This document shows, piece after piece, positions 34,535 through 45,990 of a stretch of DNA of 64,000 nucleotides (its first letter is position 1; each line of letters opens with the position of its first letter). The translations under genes and the position numbers were made by a program. Origin of the DNA: Neoceratodus forsteri (taxonomy: Eukaryota; Chordata; Ceratodontiformes; Ceratodontidae); NCBI GenBank assembly GCA_016271365.2, contig CM057459.1:820753001-820817000 (forward strand). The letters are read 5' to 3'. The notes under the pieces were generated by a model, which had not been told where the DNA came from, did no database searches, and was given only the letters and a program-made list of their open reading frames with translations.

Positions 34535-34808
34535 CCCCCCATTGCTAAGATTCGTGTCAGTGGCTCAGCAGGTTGCACACTCACCTCTGAGGCCAGAATA
34601 TAAGAAGGCTGTGGGTCTCATCCCCACACCAGGCCTTGGTGTAAAATCTCAATACTGACCCTGTAGTGCATCATGAGGGGGATGCTGCACTCCTAAGGTG
34701 CTGTCTTTCAGATGAGACGTTAAACCGAGGTCTTGTCTGCCTGTTCTGGTGGCTGTTCAGGTGGATGTTAAAGATCCCATGGCACTTCTCGAAAAGAGAT
34801 GGGGAATT
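34535..34808 (+). mobile_element. V-SINE-like SINE, left part
   Basis: The tRNA-like head contains GTGGCTCAGCAGG (A-box-like) and a degenerate B box near 34,616. The central part reads GTCTTTCAGATGAGACGTTA, then ACCGAGGTC, GTTAAAGATCCCATGGCAC and TTCTCGAAAAGAG. From memory this is the conserved central domain of V-SINEs. The element stops at AGAGATGGGGAATT, and its missing tail is found at 48,341-48,410. The 13.5 kb between them is inserted retrotransposon sequence. Confidence 0.7.
34795..34808 (+). repeat. Target-site duplication of the Tx1 insertion, left copy
   Basis: AGAGATGGGGAATT, identical to 48,341-48,354. A diverged form, AGAGTAGGGGGATT, sits between the two Tx1-clade elements at 43,300-43,313. 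Confidence 0.75.
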
Positions 34809-35416
34809 ATTTATTAGAACAACAAAAACAAATCATAATACAACTCTGTTCATTTCACAGTATGCAAAAAGAGGGGAGGAAATCATTTCAAATTTCAAAG
34901 AAAATAAAGCAGTATTACTTCATACATAATCTACAAAAAATAACTGGCATGAAAACATAAGTCCTACATCATTTTAACTATTGTAAAGTCATAGGAGTTA
35001 CACTTGATGTCTGATGAGGCAGGCCTGAAGTGGCAGCCAAACATGCCCCCATCCCCCAAAAAGAATGAATGGAAAGTTGCTAGTCACACAAATTTCCTTC
35101 TCCCCATGTTCTCCACGTTGGAGTACTAAATTCAACAAACAGTACCCAAACCATCCTCTCCAAAGCACTACCCTTATTTAGAGAGGAAAAAAAAATAACC
35201 TTCCCCCCATTATCCTACCCAATCAATCCCCTTCCAGTTCTGCCTGCACATACCATCTCCTAGGTGAGAAAGTTCATATTGATAAATTCTGTCCAGTTCA
35301 TCCTGTAACTTAAACAGTACATTATTCAAAGTAACTACTTCTCTTTACAGAATGTTTTGGCAGCGAGCCTGCCAGATTGCCCATTTAATGCATGCTAAGA
35401 ACACATACACCGTACT

Positions 35417-37640
35417 TCAGTTCTGTTTTAGCCATATTGCAGTAAGTTGGCCAAATACTAGCACCTCAAATGTCATCTGAGCAAAACAGTTAGTAGTCCA
35501 AAAAGCATCCAACATTGCCCAAAAAGGTTTTATGAATGTACAATCAAAAAATAGATGTTGCATCATTTGTAGCTGATTGGTACAACCCACAGCTAAACAT
35601 ATGCATTCCCCCATTTACTTATGTTTTTAGTTGGCCCTCACATTCAACTTCCAATACCCACATAACCACATGGTATTTATCATTCTAGGAGATATATGTC
35701 TTTCTAACATTGCATCCGGAAGGTATTTACTCTGCATGTGTGGACCTACCACAAACACAGGGTTCTCAAAATACCAGTTAGAATCTCATTATAGAACTGC
35801 TTCTGAAACACACCCTGAAACCATAGGGAGTCTATTTTCCAGAGGTGTAAGTATTTTAAGCATATTTGTACGTGTTCTGCAAGTCTTTTTTCTCCCACAC
35901 TTAATTTCCTCAACCTCCAGGCCAAAACAAAACCTGTTCACCAATTCTGTATTGTCAGAGCCCATAGTCCAGTGTTCCCACTCAAAAGTGGCTTAATATT
36001 AGTGTAAAAATAGATACTGAAAAAGAATACTATGGGCTGTATCATGTTCAAGCCCCACTTTTGCCACATCCTATATGTGTGACAGCACTTAACCAGGTTG
36101 AGCCTACTGCCCCATACCAATAGAAAGAATAGACTTAACATTTTAGTATGCCTAGCAAAGGGCAAGGGAAAGATATGAGCAACATGCAAAAAAATGGGAA
36201 CTATGAACATTCGTAACAGAAAAATCCTTTTTTTCTACACCTGCTCCATGATTTCCATTTCTGAACCTTAGGTTGTGCAATGATTAGTTTGTTTTCCCAA
36301 TTCGTTTATGCTGCATTACTCTCCCAAAACTGTAGGCCCAAGATCTTAACTGCCCCTTTCATAAAAGGAATAATAATGCCGGTTGGAATATTAGCCTTCC
36401 TTAGTGCCAAGGTCAAACTTTTTCTCTTGATGGTGATACCAGTAAGGACAGAATGCTGTTCAATAACAGCAAGGGCATTTGCCCCAGATTCTAAATTGAC
36501 CACCACCAAGACACATTCATCTGCATAGGCAGACACTTTACTAAAACGTGTACCTAATGTGTTTGTAATGACATGTATTCGTTGTTCTTCTTCTATGACC
36601 TGTAGTAAGGGGTTCAGACTAAACACCTATAACAAGGGGCTCAGGGGCATCCTTGCTGAACCCCCTTATGAAAATACATAGATGGTCCTAAGTGTCCCAT
36701 TCACCAGGGGTCATACCTGCGCCTCTTTGTAAAGAAGTTGTATTAAAAAAATGAATGCCTCTGGAATACCATAATGCCATAGTGCCTGCCACTGGTAGTC
36801 ATGACGTACCGAATCAAAGGCATATTCTTGGTCTTTCATCAAAAGGTAGCCATCTAGAGTCTGTTCTGCTATTTCTGTAATAAAGATAACATTTTGTGTG
36901 ATGTTCCAACCTAGCATTGCGCAGGTCTGGGCCTCCTACAATAGGGCTTGTGCTACTTTTGCCAGTCTTACCGTAATCAGTTTTGCCAGAATCTTATAAT
37001 CCAAGGTCAATAAGCTTAATGGTCTCCAGTTTTTCATTTCTGTATCATCCCCTGCTTTGAACAGAAAAAACATTACCCCTCCTGCATACATTGGCACGAA
37101 GTGCGCATTTGGTGGAGGGCCAAAAAAACATCATGTAACATAGGGACAAGGTGTTCACAAAACAGTTTGTTAAACTTATTTGGGTTACCATCCAATCCTG
37201 GTGCTGTATCTGTTGACAAGGATTTTATGTCATTTTCTATCTCTGTCTCCTGAAATGGTTCACATAATATTTGTTGGTCTATCAGTGATACCTGAGGGAA
37301 AACTACATCTGCAAGGAAAGTGTCTTGAACTAGTGTGCCACCCTCCTGAATTTTTAGTCAAACGTGCTAGTGCACCATTGTCCTGATGAAAGCCATATCA
37401 GTGACTACTGTGCCTGTCTTGTTCTGTCTGTCCATATAGTTATCGAACGGATTAACATGGAACCTGGAGCTTTGCTTTCAAAATTTTTGTTCCATCTTTA
37501 GTGAGTGTTTTCCATCATAACGAAATTGGAACATTTTGTCTTTCACCTCTGATATTTGCTATGACAGATCAGTCCCCATGTCCCTCATTTGTGCAAGAAG
37601 ACACAAAAATCTAGCCCACCAGCCCAAATAAGCACTATAT
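35417..37640 (-). pseudogene. Tx1-clade ORF2, RT and C-terminus (copy B)
   Basis: Minus-strand blocks in order: ENDIKSLSTDTAPGLDGNP (37,240-37,180), LMKDQEYAFDSVRHDYQW (36,917-36,711), then FSLNPLLQVI and VSAYADECVLVV (36,626-36,306). A C-terminal part follows with MMQHLFFDCTFIKPFW and TFEVLVFGQ (35,614-35,417). The catalytic motif reads YADE, so the second Asp is changed to Glu. Several stops and frameshifts separate the blocks. The C-terminal 'KLNV.AN.KHK ... HLFF.C' pattern is shared with the other two Tx1-like copies here. Confidence 0.75.
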
Positions 37641-37689
37641 TGCGATCTTGCTATTCCCTGCTAGCCTTTGAGAAAGGATGCGAGGACAT

Positions 37690-38181
37690 CTGAAATGCAT
37701 CAGGCGGTTTTATGCCACTTATGTGTCTTTAGTAAAAGTTTTAGTATTCTGAGACTGGTGCCCTTGCAGTTCTGGTCTGTGTGTGCTCTGTTCTTTTGGT
37801 TTTCATGTGAGTTATTTAGCATTGCAAGCACCACTGTCCGTGTGCCTTTGGTAAAAAAAAAAATAAGTGTGTAATTGTTTCTTCCTGCGTTATACATTTT
37901 ACCCTACTACAATATCTCTTTTCTATTTATTTATGTTTTTGGTTTGCCTTGACATTCAGTTTTTCATGACATCCTATCCAATGTACATCCCACATGTATT
38001 TGGGGATTCTTGAATTTTTGAACAAGGCTCGGAGATGTTCTTGATATATCTGTGGGTATTTTTCAAAAACATCAGTTACTGCACAAGTTTGTTCTAAAAT
38101 TAGATTGTACAAATTTCTCCTGTGCAATGTCAGGACCATCTGACTACTTATTTGCCACTGTCTTAGTCTTGTGCAAGTTTC

Positions 38182-38190
<9 letters not shown>
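37690..38190 (-). pseudogene. Extra Tx1-clade ORF2 C-terminal fragment
   Basis: The minus strand encodes YPQIYQEHLRALFKNSR, then KLNVKANQKHK. Shifted frames follow that resemble the 'HLFF.C.F.K.FW.ML' C-terminus of the other copies. It lies upstream of the copy B RT, where an ORF2 C-terminus does not belong, so it comes from a third element or an internal duplication. It ends at the (TA)n microsatellite. Confidence 0.55.

Positions 38191-38246
<56 letters not shown>
38186..38246. repeat. (TA)n microsatellite 1
   Basis: About 30 TA units, running directly into TATATTATGATAG, the first bases of the repeat that follows. The same junction (TATATTATGGTAG) recurs at 40,600. Confidence 0.95.
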
Positions 38247-38248
<2 letters not shown>

Positions 38249-39715
38249 GATAGCACGGTAGTACTACCATAGTTAAGGTTGAGGAGCCATGTCTATGTTA
38301 AACCCCAAAATTTTGCACCTTAATAACTTTGCAACCGTTTGATGGATTTGCCTGAAACTGGGAATTTATGATCAGGAACCATATGCCTTGGGATCTGCCA
38401 AGTTTCATACTGGTCGGATATACGGCTGTGGAGTTATTAAGTGTGATCTGTGTGCATGTTTACGATTTTCTGGAATTCTGTGAGTGGCGCCTACAGTCGC
38501 ACGGTTTATGGACCGCCTCAAATCTTCAGAGAACGTGCAGCCAGGGTCCCTAATGTGCCTTTCAAAGATTTCGTGAAAAAATATTAAACGGTTCAAAAGT
38601 TATTCAAAAAACAGTTTCCCATTATAAGTCAATGGGAAAAGTTAACAAAAAGTTCAACACTTTCGCAAATGCATTTTTACTTTCGCAAATGGGCCTGTTA
38701 CTTTCGTAAATCGGCCATTTTGTTTTCAGTTGGTGATCAGAAAAATGGTTGGCATTTAAATTTGGGACCCTCTAGCAACCTAATTTTTTTGCATTCACCT
38801 AGTCGGGCCCTGAGGATGCTTGCCATGTCTTTATTTTGTGGTAAAACACCCCAGAAATATGTTTTTCAAATTTCTGGAAAAAGTACTTTCACAAATTACT
38901 TTCATGCTCACGAAAGTGTCGCAAATTTTTGCGAAAGCTTTCGCAAATTGCGACAGTAATTTTCTAGTCTGTGGAAATGACAGCAATTCTTTGGCACTGC
39001 ACTGCAAAATAACCGTTGGGGTTTGGGCTGAAATTTGGAGGACGCAGCGACATCTCACAGATGTGCCTTTCAGTGTTGTATTGAAAAAATATTACACAGT
39101 GGCAAAGTTATGGCACTCAAATTTGACAGTTTTTCCCATAGGATAACATTACGGCGCCCAAAGCATTACAGAATCCTTGGGCACCCTGCTGCAAAATAAC
39201 GGTTTGGTCTTTTTTCCTGAAATTTGGAAGGAAGACAGCCAACAGTACACAGATGTGCCTTTCAGTAGTTTGGTAAAAAAATATCACATGGCGGCAAAGT
39301 TACGGCACTCCAAAATTGATGTTTTTTCCCATAGGATAACATTACGGCGCCCGACACTTAACATAAATCATTTGGAGCCCTGCTGCAACATAATGGTTTG
39401 GTCTTTTTTCCTGAAATTTGGAGGAAGACAGCCAACAGCCCACAGATGTGCCTTTCAGTAGTTTGGTGAAAAACATTACAGGGAGACAAAGTTATGGCAC
39501 CCGAACTTTTCTTTTTTCCCTTAGGATAACATTAAAAGGCTTGCGCGCGCTTTCAGGGCCCGGTGACCCCGAAACTGTGCGAGATACGGACTTTTCATCG
39601 GAGTATTTCTTAGCCCCCCATTGGGGCTAAAATTCAAATTAGCCAGGACAGTTGTAAATAATATGACTTTTAAATTTTTTTCCACGTCGTACAGTTCCTG
39701 AGATATAATGTATTT
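38247..39715 (+). repeat. TA-linked repeat R, copy 1
   Basis: Begins GGTTGAGGAGCCATGTCTAT. It contains CACCTTAATAACTTTGCAAC and TTTGATGGATTTGCCTGAAA, then several TTTCGCAAA-type runs (38,660-38,960). Three tandem units of about 193 bp follow, each with GCTGCAAAATAACGG, GATGTGCCTTTCAG, and CCCATAGGATAACATTACGG or a close variant. It ends near CACGTCGTA. No coding capacity is visible, and the family is unknown to me. Confidence 0.7.
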
Positions 39716-39774
39716 AGTATTCCAAGATCTCATTTTCTGCGCCGATACTCATTATTTTGCATACATTATTTGTA

Positions 39775-40245
39775 CTCAATGCAGGTTTTGGGGAAAACCA
39801 GCCTGTGCGCTTACATTACTGTTACTGTTGCCCTTTCCGCTTGCGGATCCATTCCCGGTTCACATACCATTGACGTCTGCGCCACCATGTGCGTTATCCT
39901 TTGCGTTTTCATTTGCACTCGCGTTTCTGTTATTTTTTGCCATTTCTGTCTACAGTACTGTTTATCTTACTGTTTCACTTTACATCACCATGCCCATTGA
40001 CATTTCTGTTTGCAGGCACCATGTTACTATGTGACAACACATCACTTGGCACACCATTCCCGTCTACGCCACCATGTGCGTTACCCTTTCTGTTCTCATT
40101 CGTGCTTGTGTTACCATGTGTGCCACTGTTAGCATTTCTGTTTGCGTTGCTGTCCCTGTTAGTATGCCACAACACTGGGCCCCGCGCTCCCACCAACGCA
40201 TTACATTCACTATTTCTCGTTATCATTCTCAAAAGAAGGGTTTGA
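39775..40245. repeat. Degenerate GTTTCTGTT/GCGTTN low-complexity tract
   Basis: A pyrimidine-rich sequence built from drifting 6- and 12-base words such as CATTTCTGTTTGCG, CATTCGTGCTTGTG and ACCATGTGCGTTACC. On the minus strand it would read as Asn, Arg, Gly and Ala repeats (NRNANRN-like). The block CCATGTGCGTTA(T/C)CC occurs twice, about 185 bases apart. It is best explained as a decayed minisatellite, not a gene. Confidence 0.6.
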
Positions 40246-40550
40246 GACAAAAATCCTCCGTTAATGAAGAAGACAGTTGGGGTGAGGAATTAGGGTTGAA
40301 CCTCTTCGATTTTCAGCCCATCACCGCTATGCGATTGGGATCGAGTATCCCAACTCCTCACCCTATTCTCCCATACTCTCTGCTGCTTTACACATGTCAT
40401 GGGGTGAGAGTTAGGGCTGATGATCCAATGCGCACCCCAATGCCAGTTGGGGGTGTGGGTCTAAGTGGGTTTTCAACCCTAACAGCGAATTTCCTCACTT
40501 TTGTCGCTGTGAACAACCCTAACTAATGCATTAAATGGAGTTTTTTGCCT

Positions 40551-40565
40551 AATATATATAATATA

Positions 40566-40606
<41 letters not shown>
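40551..40606. repeat. (TA)n microsatellite 2
   Basis: About 28 TA units with one TTA interruption, running into TATATTATGGTAG at the start of repeat R copy 2. Confidence 0.95.
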
Positions 40607-40608
<2 letters not shown>

Positions 40609-41840
40609 GGTAGAGGAGCCATTTACATGTTAAACCAAAATATTGCACCTTAATAACTTTTCAACCATTCAACAGATTTCCTGAAGTTTAGAATACCGAT
40701 CAAGAACCATAGATCTTGGGATCTGCCAACTTTCATACTGTTTGGATATGGCTGCAGAGTTATTAAAGCGTGATCTCGATGCGTTCACGCTTTTGCAGAA
40801 TTCTCACGGTCATGCCTACAGGTCGTACGGTTTATCGATTGGTCCAAAATCTTCAGGTAACATGCGGCCAGGGTCCCTGATGTTCCTTTTGAAGATTTTG
40901 TGAAAAAATATTAAATGGTTCAAAAGTTATTCAAAAAACAAGTTCCCATTATAAGTCAATGGGAAAAGTTAACAAAAAGTTCGACAGTGTCGCAAATGCA
41001 GTTTTTACTTTGGCAAATAGCCCTTTTACTGTCACAAATCTGCCATGTTGTTTTCAGTTGGTCATAAGAAAAATGCTTGGCATTTCAATTTGGGACCGTA
41101 TAGCAACCTAATTCTCTTTGTATTCACCTAGTCAAACCCTGAGGATGCTAGGCATGTCTTTATTTTGGGGTAAAACACCCCAGAAATGTATTTTTCAAAT
41201 TTCTGGAAAAATTACTTTCTCAAAGTACTTTCGCACTTGTGACACTGTCGAATGAATTTGCGAAAGCTTTCTCAAAGTTTGACAGTACTTTTCCAGGCTG
41301 TGTGAAAATGACAGAAATTCTTTGGCACCTGCTGCAAAAGAATGGTTTGGTCTCTTGGGCTGAAATTTGGAGGGAACACAGCGAGCATCTCACAGATGTG
41401 ATGTTCAGTGTTTCGGTGAAAAAATATTACAGGGCAGCAAAGTTATGGCACTCCAAAGTTGATACTTTTTCCTATAGGATAACATTACGGTGTCTTCCGC
41501 ATTACAGGAATCCTTTGCCGCTCTGCTGCAAAATAACAGTTTGGTCTTTTTGGCTGAAATTGGGAGAGAAGAAAGCCAACATCCCACAGATGTAACTTTT
41601 ACTGGTTTGGTGAAAAAAAATTGCAGAGAGCCAAAGTTATGGCACTCCGAACTTCTCTTTTTTTCCCATAGGATAATATTATGGCGTTCGCCGTTCCTTT
41701 CAGGACCCGTATCTCGGGAATGGTGTGAGATATGGACTTTTCGTTGGAAAAATGCTCAGCCCCCTAATGGGCCTAAGTACAAAACTAGCCAGGAAAGTCT
41801 TAAATCATATGACTTTTACATTTTTTTTCTACGTCGTAGG
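40607..41840 (+). repeat. TA-linked repeat R, copy 2
   Basis: Aligns with 38,247-39,700 throughout: GAGGAGCCAT, GGGATCTGCCAA, AAGTTATTCAAAAAACA, TTATAAGTCAATGGGAAAAG, and units ending CATAGGATAA near 41,475 and 41,672. It has two terminal units where copy 1 has three. It ends at TACGTCGTA, where a tRNA-like segment begins. Confidence 0.7.
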
Positions 41841-41913
41841 TGTCAGCGTGGCTCAGTTGGTAGCACATCCGGCTTTGGACCAGACGGTCATGGTTTCTCG
41901 TCCCACATCGGGA
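41840..41913 (+). mobile_element. tRNA-like SINE head or tRNA pseudogene
   Basis: TGGCTCAGTTGG (A-box form) at 41,849-41,860 and GGTTTCTCGTCCC (B-box-like, one change from GGTTCGANNCC) at 41,892-41,904 are spaced as in a tRNA. Flanks begin GTGTCAGC and end CATCGGGAT, which do not form a clean acceptor stem. No SINE body follows, so this may be a truncated SINE or a tRNA-derived insertion at the end of repeat R. Confidence 0.45.
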
Positions 41914-41975
41914 TAGCTGTAAAGGGGGCCCACAAAAATGATTTTTTAAAGAGTTGTATCTCACCTAGAATCACT

Positions 41976-43264
41976 CTAGACCAGCCAGTGTTTTAACCCT
42001 TGCTGTGCGGCAGACTGATATATCAGTCCAGAATTCCAATACGTACTAATTCTGTCAGCAGCCAAAGGGTTAAAGCTGATATCATAATTCATTTCCCCAG
42101 ATACATGTATCAGGGAATATATTTTATTTGTCATAAATTTTAATGAGTCTTTGATTAGTACTTCAGCTACAAACAGCCTGTCTGTTGGCTCTTCCATGCC
42201 TCCATTATATCTTAGTCTTACTGCATTATGAAATAGAGAAGCGTAAGACCTTCCAGTTCCATGGGTATTATTTTGTTCATTAGTTCTCTGTGTGGCACCA
42301 GCCCCATTCATATTGTCTCTGTCATGGAGTGTCTCAGTTATAATTCTGACATTATTTATTTCTGGTTTACAAGACAAAAGTTTTCCCAGTTCAAATACAA
42401 GATTTAACTTTGGATTCTGTATTAAATGTAATTCTGTGGGAAGTACCAGTGAATCATCCTCATTTAAGTTATTTTGTGTTAGTTTATCTTTCTCTACACC
42501 GGTGATTACAGTATATTTAGTGTGTATGACTTTTCTGGATGGCATTTTTATTGGAGAAGTTCCCGATACCAAGCCCTTCGGTCTTTGTTCCCATCCAACT
42601 GTTTGTAATGCCTTTTCAACTGACCATGTTCCTTCCAAAGTTTTTTCTTTCTCTGTTTCCTGAGACTATCTTAGGCCGAGGCCTGGTGTGCTCATATGTG
42701 TCATTCCTGACTCGTCTCTGTGATCACTCTTACTTTCCTCCAATTTTTGCAGCAGATTTGTGGCAGGTTCTTGTCTCATGTTGCTTTGTCTCACCAGAAG
42801 TTCTACTATACCACTGGCCAGTGCCTTTGATGTAATGGCATCACTGGTTTGCAGCTGTTTGTTCTTGATAGGTGGGCCTTTGAACTCGCAAGCTCTTTGT
42901 GAAGTTTCTCCAGTTGTTCTTCTAATAGTCAACGCTTCTGCAAATATTGTTGCTCTTCAAATTTAAGTGATTCTTGTATTTCAGAAACAGCTTCATCCTT
43001 GGTAGTTTGTGGTACCACCTCAAATTCCTTTAGCAGTCCCATTTTAGCTGACTGCCCAATCATTTTTGGGATGTCTCCTGTTCAAGTATGGTGCCCTGTA
43101 TCCTCTGTGTGTTCCGTGAGCTGCATCTCCATATCCATTACTTTTTCACCATTTTTATGAACAGTTGTGGTATCTTGGTTTGCTGAGGCAGAGGAGGAGA
43201 CCTGCTCCCCTGCCTCCATGTCCTCCATCCCATCCTCCCAGTCACCTATGGCCACCATCTTGGC
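41976..43264 (-). pseudogene. Tx1-clade ORF1 (copy B), truncated
   Basis: Minus-strand frames give an acidic N-terminus, GDWEDGMEDMEAGEQ (from about 43,257). After frame breaks comes VLIKDSLKFMTNKIYSLIHVS, then GEMNYDISF (42,160-42,060). The latter corresponds to ILLKDSLHFNTAELYTLIHAS in the neighbouring copy A, so the two ORF1s are homologous. The zinc-knuckle end is missing because the sequence stops at the border with foreign repeats near 41,975. In this clade ORF1 is thought to bind the element RNA. Confidence 0.7.
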
Positions 43265-43299
43265 AAAGTGCCAGGATGACAGAGTATCCCACTCCTGGA

Positions 43300-43313
43300 A
43301 GAGTAGGGGGATT
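43300..43313 (+). repeat. Diverged target copy between the two Tx1-clade elements
   Basis: AGAGTAGGGGGATT matches the flanking target AGAGATGGGGAATT at 11 of 14 positions. It lies exactly between the 5' end of copy B and the 3' end of copy A. It is what a second insertion into the same site would leave. Confidence 0.55.
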
Positions 43314-43427
43314 GTGTTTTTATTGAATGATAAAACCATCACAAATAAAAGTCAGAAAAAAATCACAAATAGAATCATAAAGTACAAAAACAGAAAACAC
43401 GTCATGTAACAGGCACATCAGAATCTG

Positions 43428-45990
43428 TTATCCATGGGAAATTTCTCCACATATTCCTAATATGCACTTCAGTTTGATGATATTTCTCCCCATAATATAT
43501 ACCAACAATATCTTTGGAATACCACCAGCAAGATCATGATGTGAAAGTAGTTTCTGCTGTAGTGTAAATAAACACCTAACACTCCACACATACCATTTAA
43601 TGATAGAAAAAATCACAGTAAGAGTACAAGCATCCCATTGGGCCCAATCTCGGCCATATACTCCATAAATCAAAGTCTCATAAGAGACAGTATGCGATGG
43701 CAACATATCCCAACATGCAGCCAAGTAACCCCAGAATTACTGAATAAAAGAACAAGAAAAAAATAAATGTTGCATAGTTTCCAATTGCATCAGACATTGT
43801 CGTCTAGCAGACCTCCTTTCCGTCAAAGCCTTATGTTTATGATTAGCATTGACATTTAGTTTTATCATGGCAACAAAGACACAACACATCCCATAAGTAA
43901 ACAAATGTCATCCGCATAAGCAGAAGCAGTCCAAGGTAAACGATGTCCAGAAACAGAGACTGGCATGAAAAAATGAATATCATTCAATAATCAGAGTAAT
44001 GGATCTATACTAAAAACAAAAAGCAAAGGGCTTAAAGGCCAACCCTGCTGAACCCTGCAACAGACCGGAATGATAGGTCCTAGGAAACCATTCACCAAAG
44101 GTCTAACTACTGCCAAGCTATAAAGAGCCTGCAGTCATGAGATAAAACCCACTGGAATGCCATAGAACTGTAAAGTAGACCATAAAAAATCATGATCTAC
44201 AGAATCGAATGCTTTCTTCTGATCCAGGGACACCACAAACCCCTCCATACCAAGAAAAACACCCTATTCAAAAACTTCCCTCAACAACAGTAGTTGGTCT
44301 GTAATTACCTTCCCCAGAACAGCACAAGACTGAAAGTTGGATAGAACAAAAGATGTTACTTGTGACAGCCGATGTGCCAACATTTTAATTAAAGTCTTAA
44401 AATCAACATTCAAAAGACATATTGGCCTCCAATTACTTAAATCCCTCTTATCTCCCTCTTATATAAGAGGGATACAATCCCTAGAGTCATATCCCGAGCA
44501 AAAACCCTCATATTCAACATGCAGGTAAAACATGAGCAAATTCAGAGGAAATAAAGGGGACTATAACCTGAAAAAGTTCATCCAGAAGACCATCATTTCC
44601 TGGTACCTTTCCCTTGGGTAATGCTTTAACAATCTCCAGGACTTCAGCAGAGGATACAGCCACTGTCAATTTAGAAACAATGTCACAAGGAGTAGCAGGA
44701 ACATGCAAAAAAGGAAAAAAAAATATGAAAAAGCCATCCGGTCAGTGTCCTTCTTCTCAAACTGAGCCCCCAAATACTGGGACACAACTCTCATAGTCTC
44801 CTGAGGCTGTGTGACCACAACATTATCATGGTCCCAAACTGCAGTCAATTGTTTATGAGCGATTCGGTCCCTACAACTCAAAAATGGACAAACAGAGTCC
44901 ATTTTTCCCTGAGTACCAAACCTCTATTGCATAGTAAGGGAAGCCATTTGATGTTCATGAAAATCCCTCATCGAATGTCAAACAACCTTAATCTGTGTAC
45001 TACGATCATGACCAGTAGACTGCGCCAAACTAAAGTGTTGTAAATGCTTCCTATGTTGTTGGTATTTAATTTTCTTGGAATCTGACGTCTGCTTGCTAAT
45101 AGCCAATAATAAATGCCGCAAATCAGATTTCAGAGTCTCCCACCACAAACTAGGACTATCAAAAAGAGTAAATAAAGTCTTTCTACTGCAAACCAAATAC
45201 AAAATCTGATGTACAAGATTGGTTTCTTGAAGAAGTAGAGAATTAAACTTCCACACTCCATGCCCATTAGGGAGCTCTTTGGACCCCAGCATAATTGACA
45301 GTGTTTTATGGTCATAAAACTCCACATAAGTAACCTGAGCTGCTCTGACCGAGATCCCTTTGCTGACAAAAAATTAATCAATACAAGTCGCATGCGTGCA
45401 TCTCTGAAAAGTAGGCACACCCTGATTATAGAAAGTTTTATAAGCATCAATCATATTAGCCAATCATAGTGTAGAAGACAAAAAGGATATGTCACCAAAC
45501 ATTTTCCTAGTCTTAGTACCACTCCCCCGATCCTGAATCGTAAGACCACAATTAAAGTCACCACCCCAAATCACAGTCTGAGCAGAAAAAAGGAAAGGGC
45601 GAACTTGAAGAAAAACTGCCACCCTCTCAGCCTTAGTCTGAGGGGCATAAACATTGATCAATCTAAAATAAGTCCCCTGATACTTAATATCCAAAAGCAA
45701 GACCCTTTCCAGAACCAGATCCAACAGCTTGATAAGCTGAACATTTATACAACACAAAATCCCTACCCCTGTACAAGTATGCAAACTAATGGACCAAAAG
45801 GAAGGCCCCTTGAACCATTCCCGTTGAACAGTCCAGATTCCAGCGGTCGAGTGCAACCTAGTATCCTGCAAAAAGATAATATCAACAGCAGAGGATACTA
45901 AATGTGAAAAAACACCCCCTTTTCAGATTAATTTTAATACTATTAACATTAATAGTTAATAGATGAAGATTTGGAAATTGGGACATGAAA
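43428..45990 (-). pseudogene. Tx1-clade ORF2: endonuclease, RT, C-terminus (copy A)
   Basis: Going 5' to 3' on the minus strand: the endonuclease keeps LQDTRLHS, FRLINVYAP and WGGDFNCGL (45,900-45,464). Next come EFYDHKTLS and GVWKFNSLLLQE (45,325-45,200). A pre-RT block reads LPKGKVPGNDGL (44,640-44,580). RT has SLDQKKAFDSVDHDFLW (44,240-44,180), QQGWPLSPLLF, and an intact SAYADDI (near 43,915). The C-terminus has NANHKHK, MQHLFFSCSF and RDWAQWDACTLTV (43,860-43,428). There are several frameshifts. Keeping YADD makes it better preserved than copy B. Confidence 0.8.

Larger units (their letters stand above)
34809..43299 (-). mobile_element. Tx1-clade LINE copy B, fragmented
   Basis: The 3' end abuts the SINE target at 34,808 and closes with AATAAAT on the sense strand. 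Proceeding upstream come 3' UTR, ORF2 C-terminus, RT (to about 37,640), a second C-terminal fragment (37,690-38,190), a foreign block of TA-linked repeats (38,186-41,975), and ORF1 (about 41,990-43,260). The endonuclease and part of ORF1 are missing. Its 5' end lies next to the middle target copy at 43,300. Confidence 0.7.

Noticed and set aside
36280..36528. Plus-strand frame of 82 codons over Tx1 copy B
   Set aside because: It is antisense to the RT block with the YADE motif.
39975..40250. An Asn/Arg-rich minus-strand frame that looks like a low-complexity protein
   Set aside because: It is translated from a degenerate tandem word array with frames open on both strands. There is no start context or family signal.
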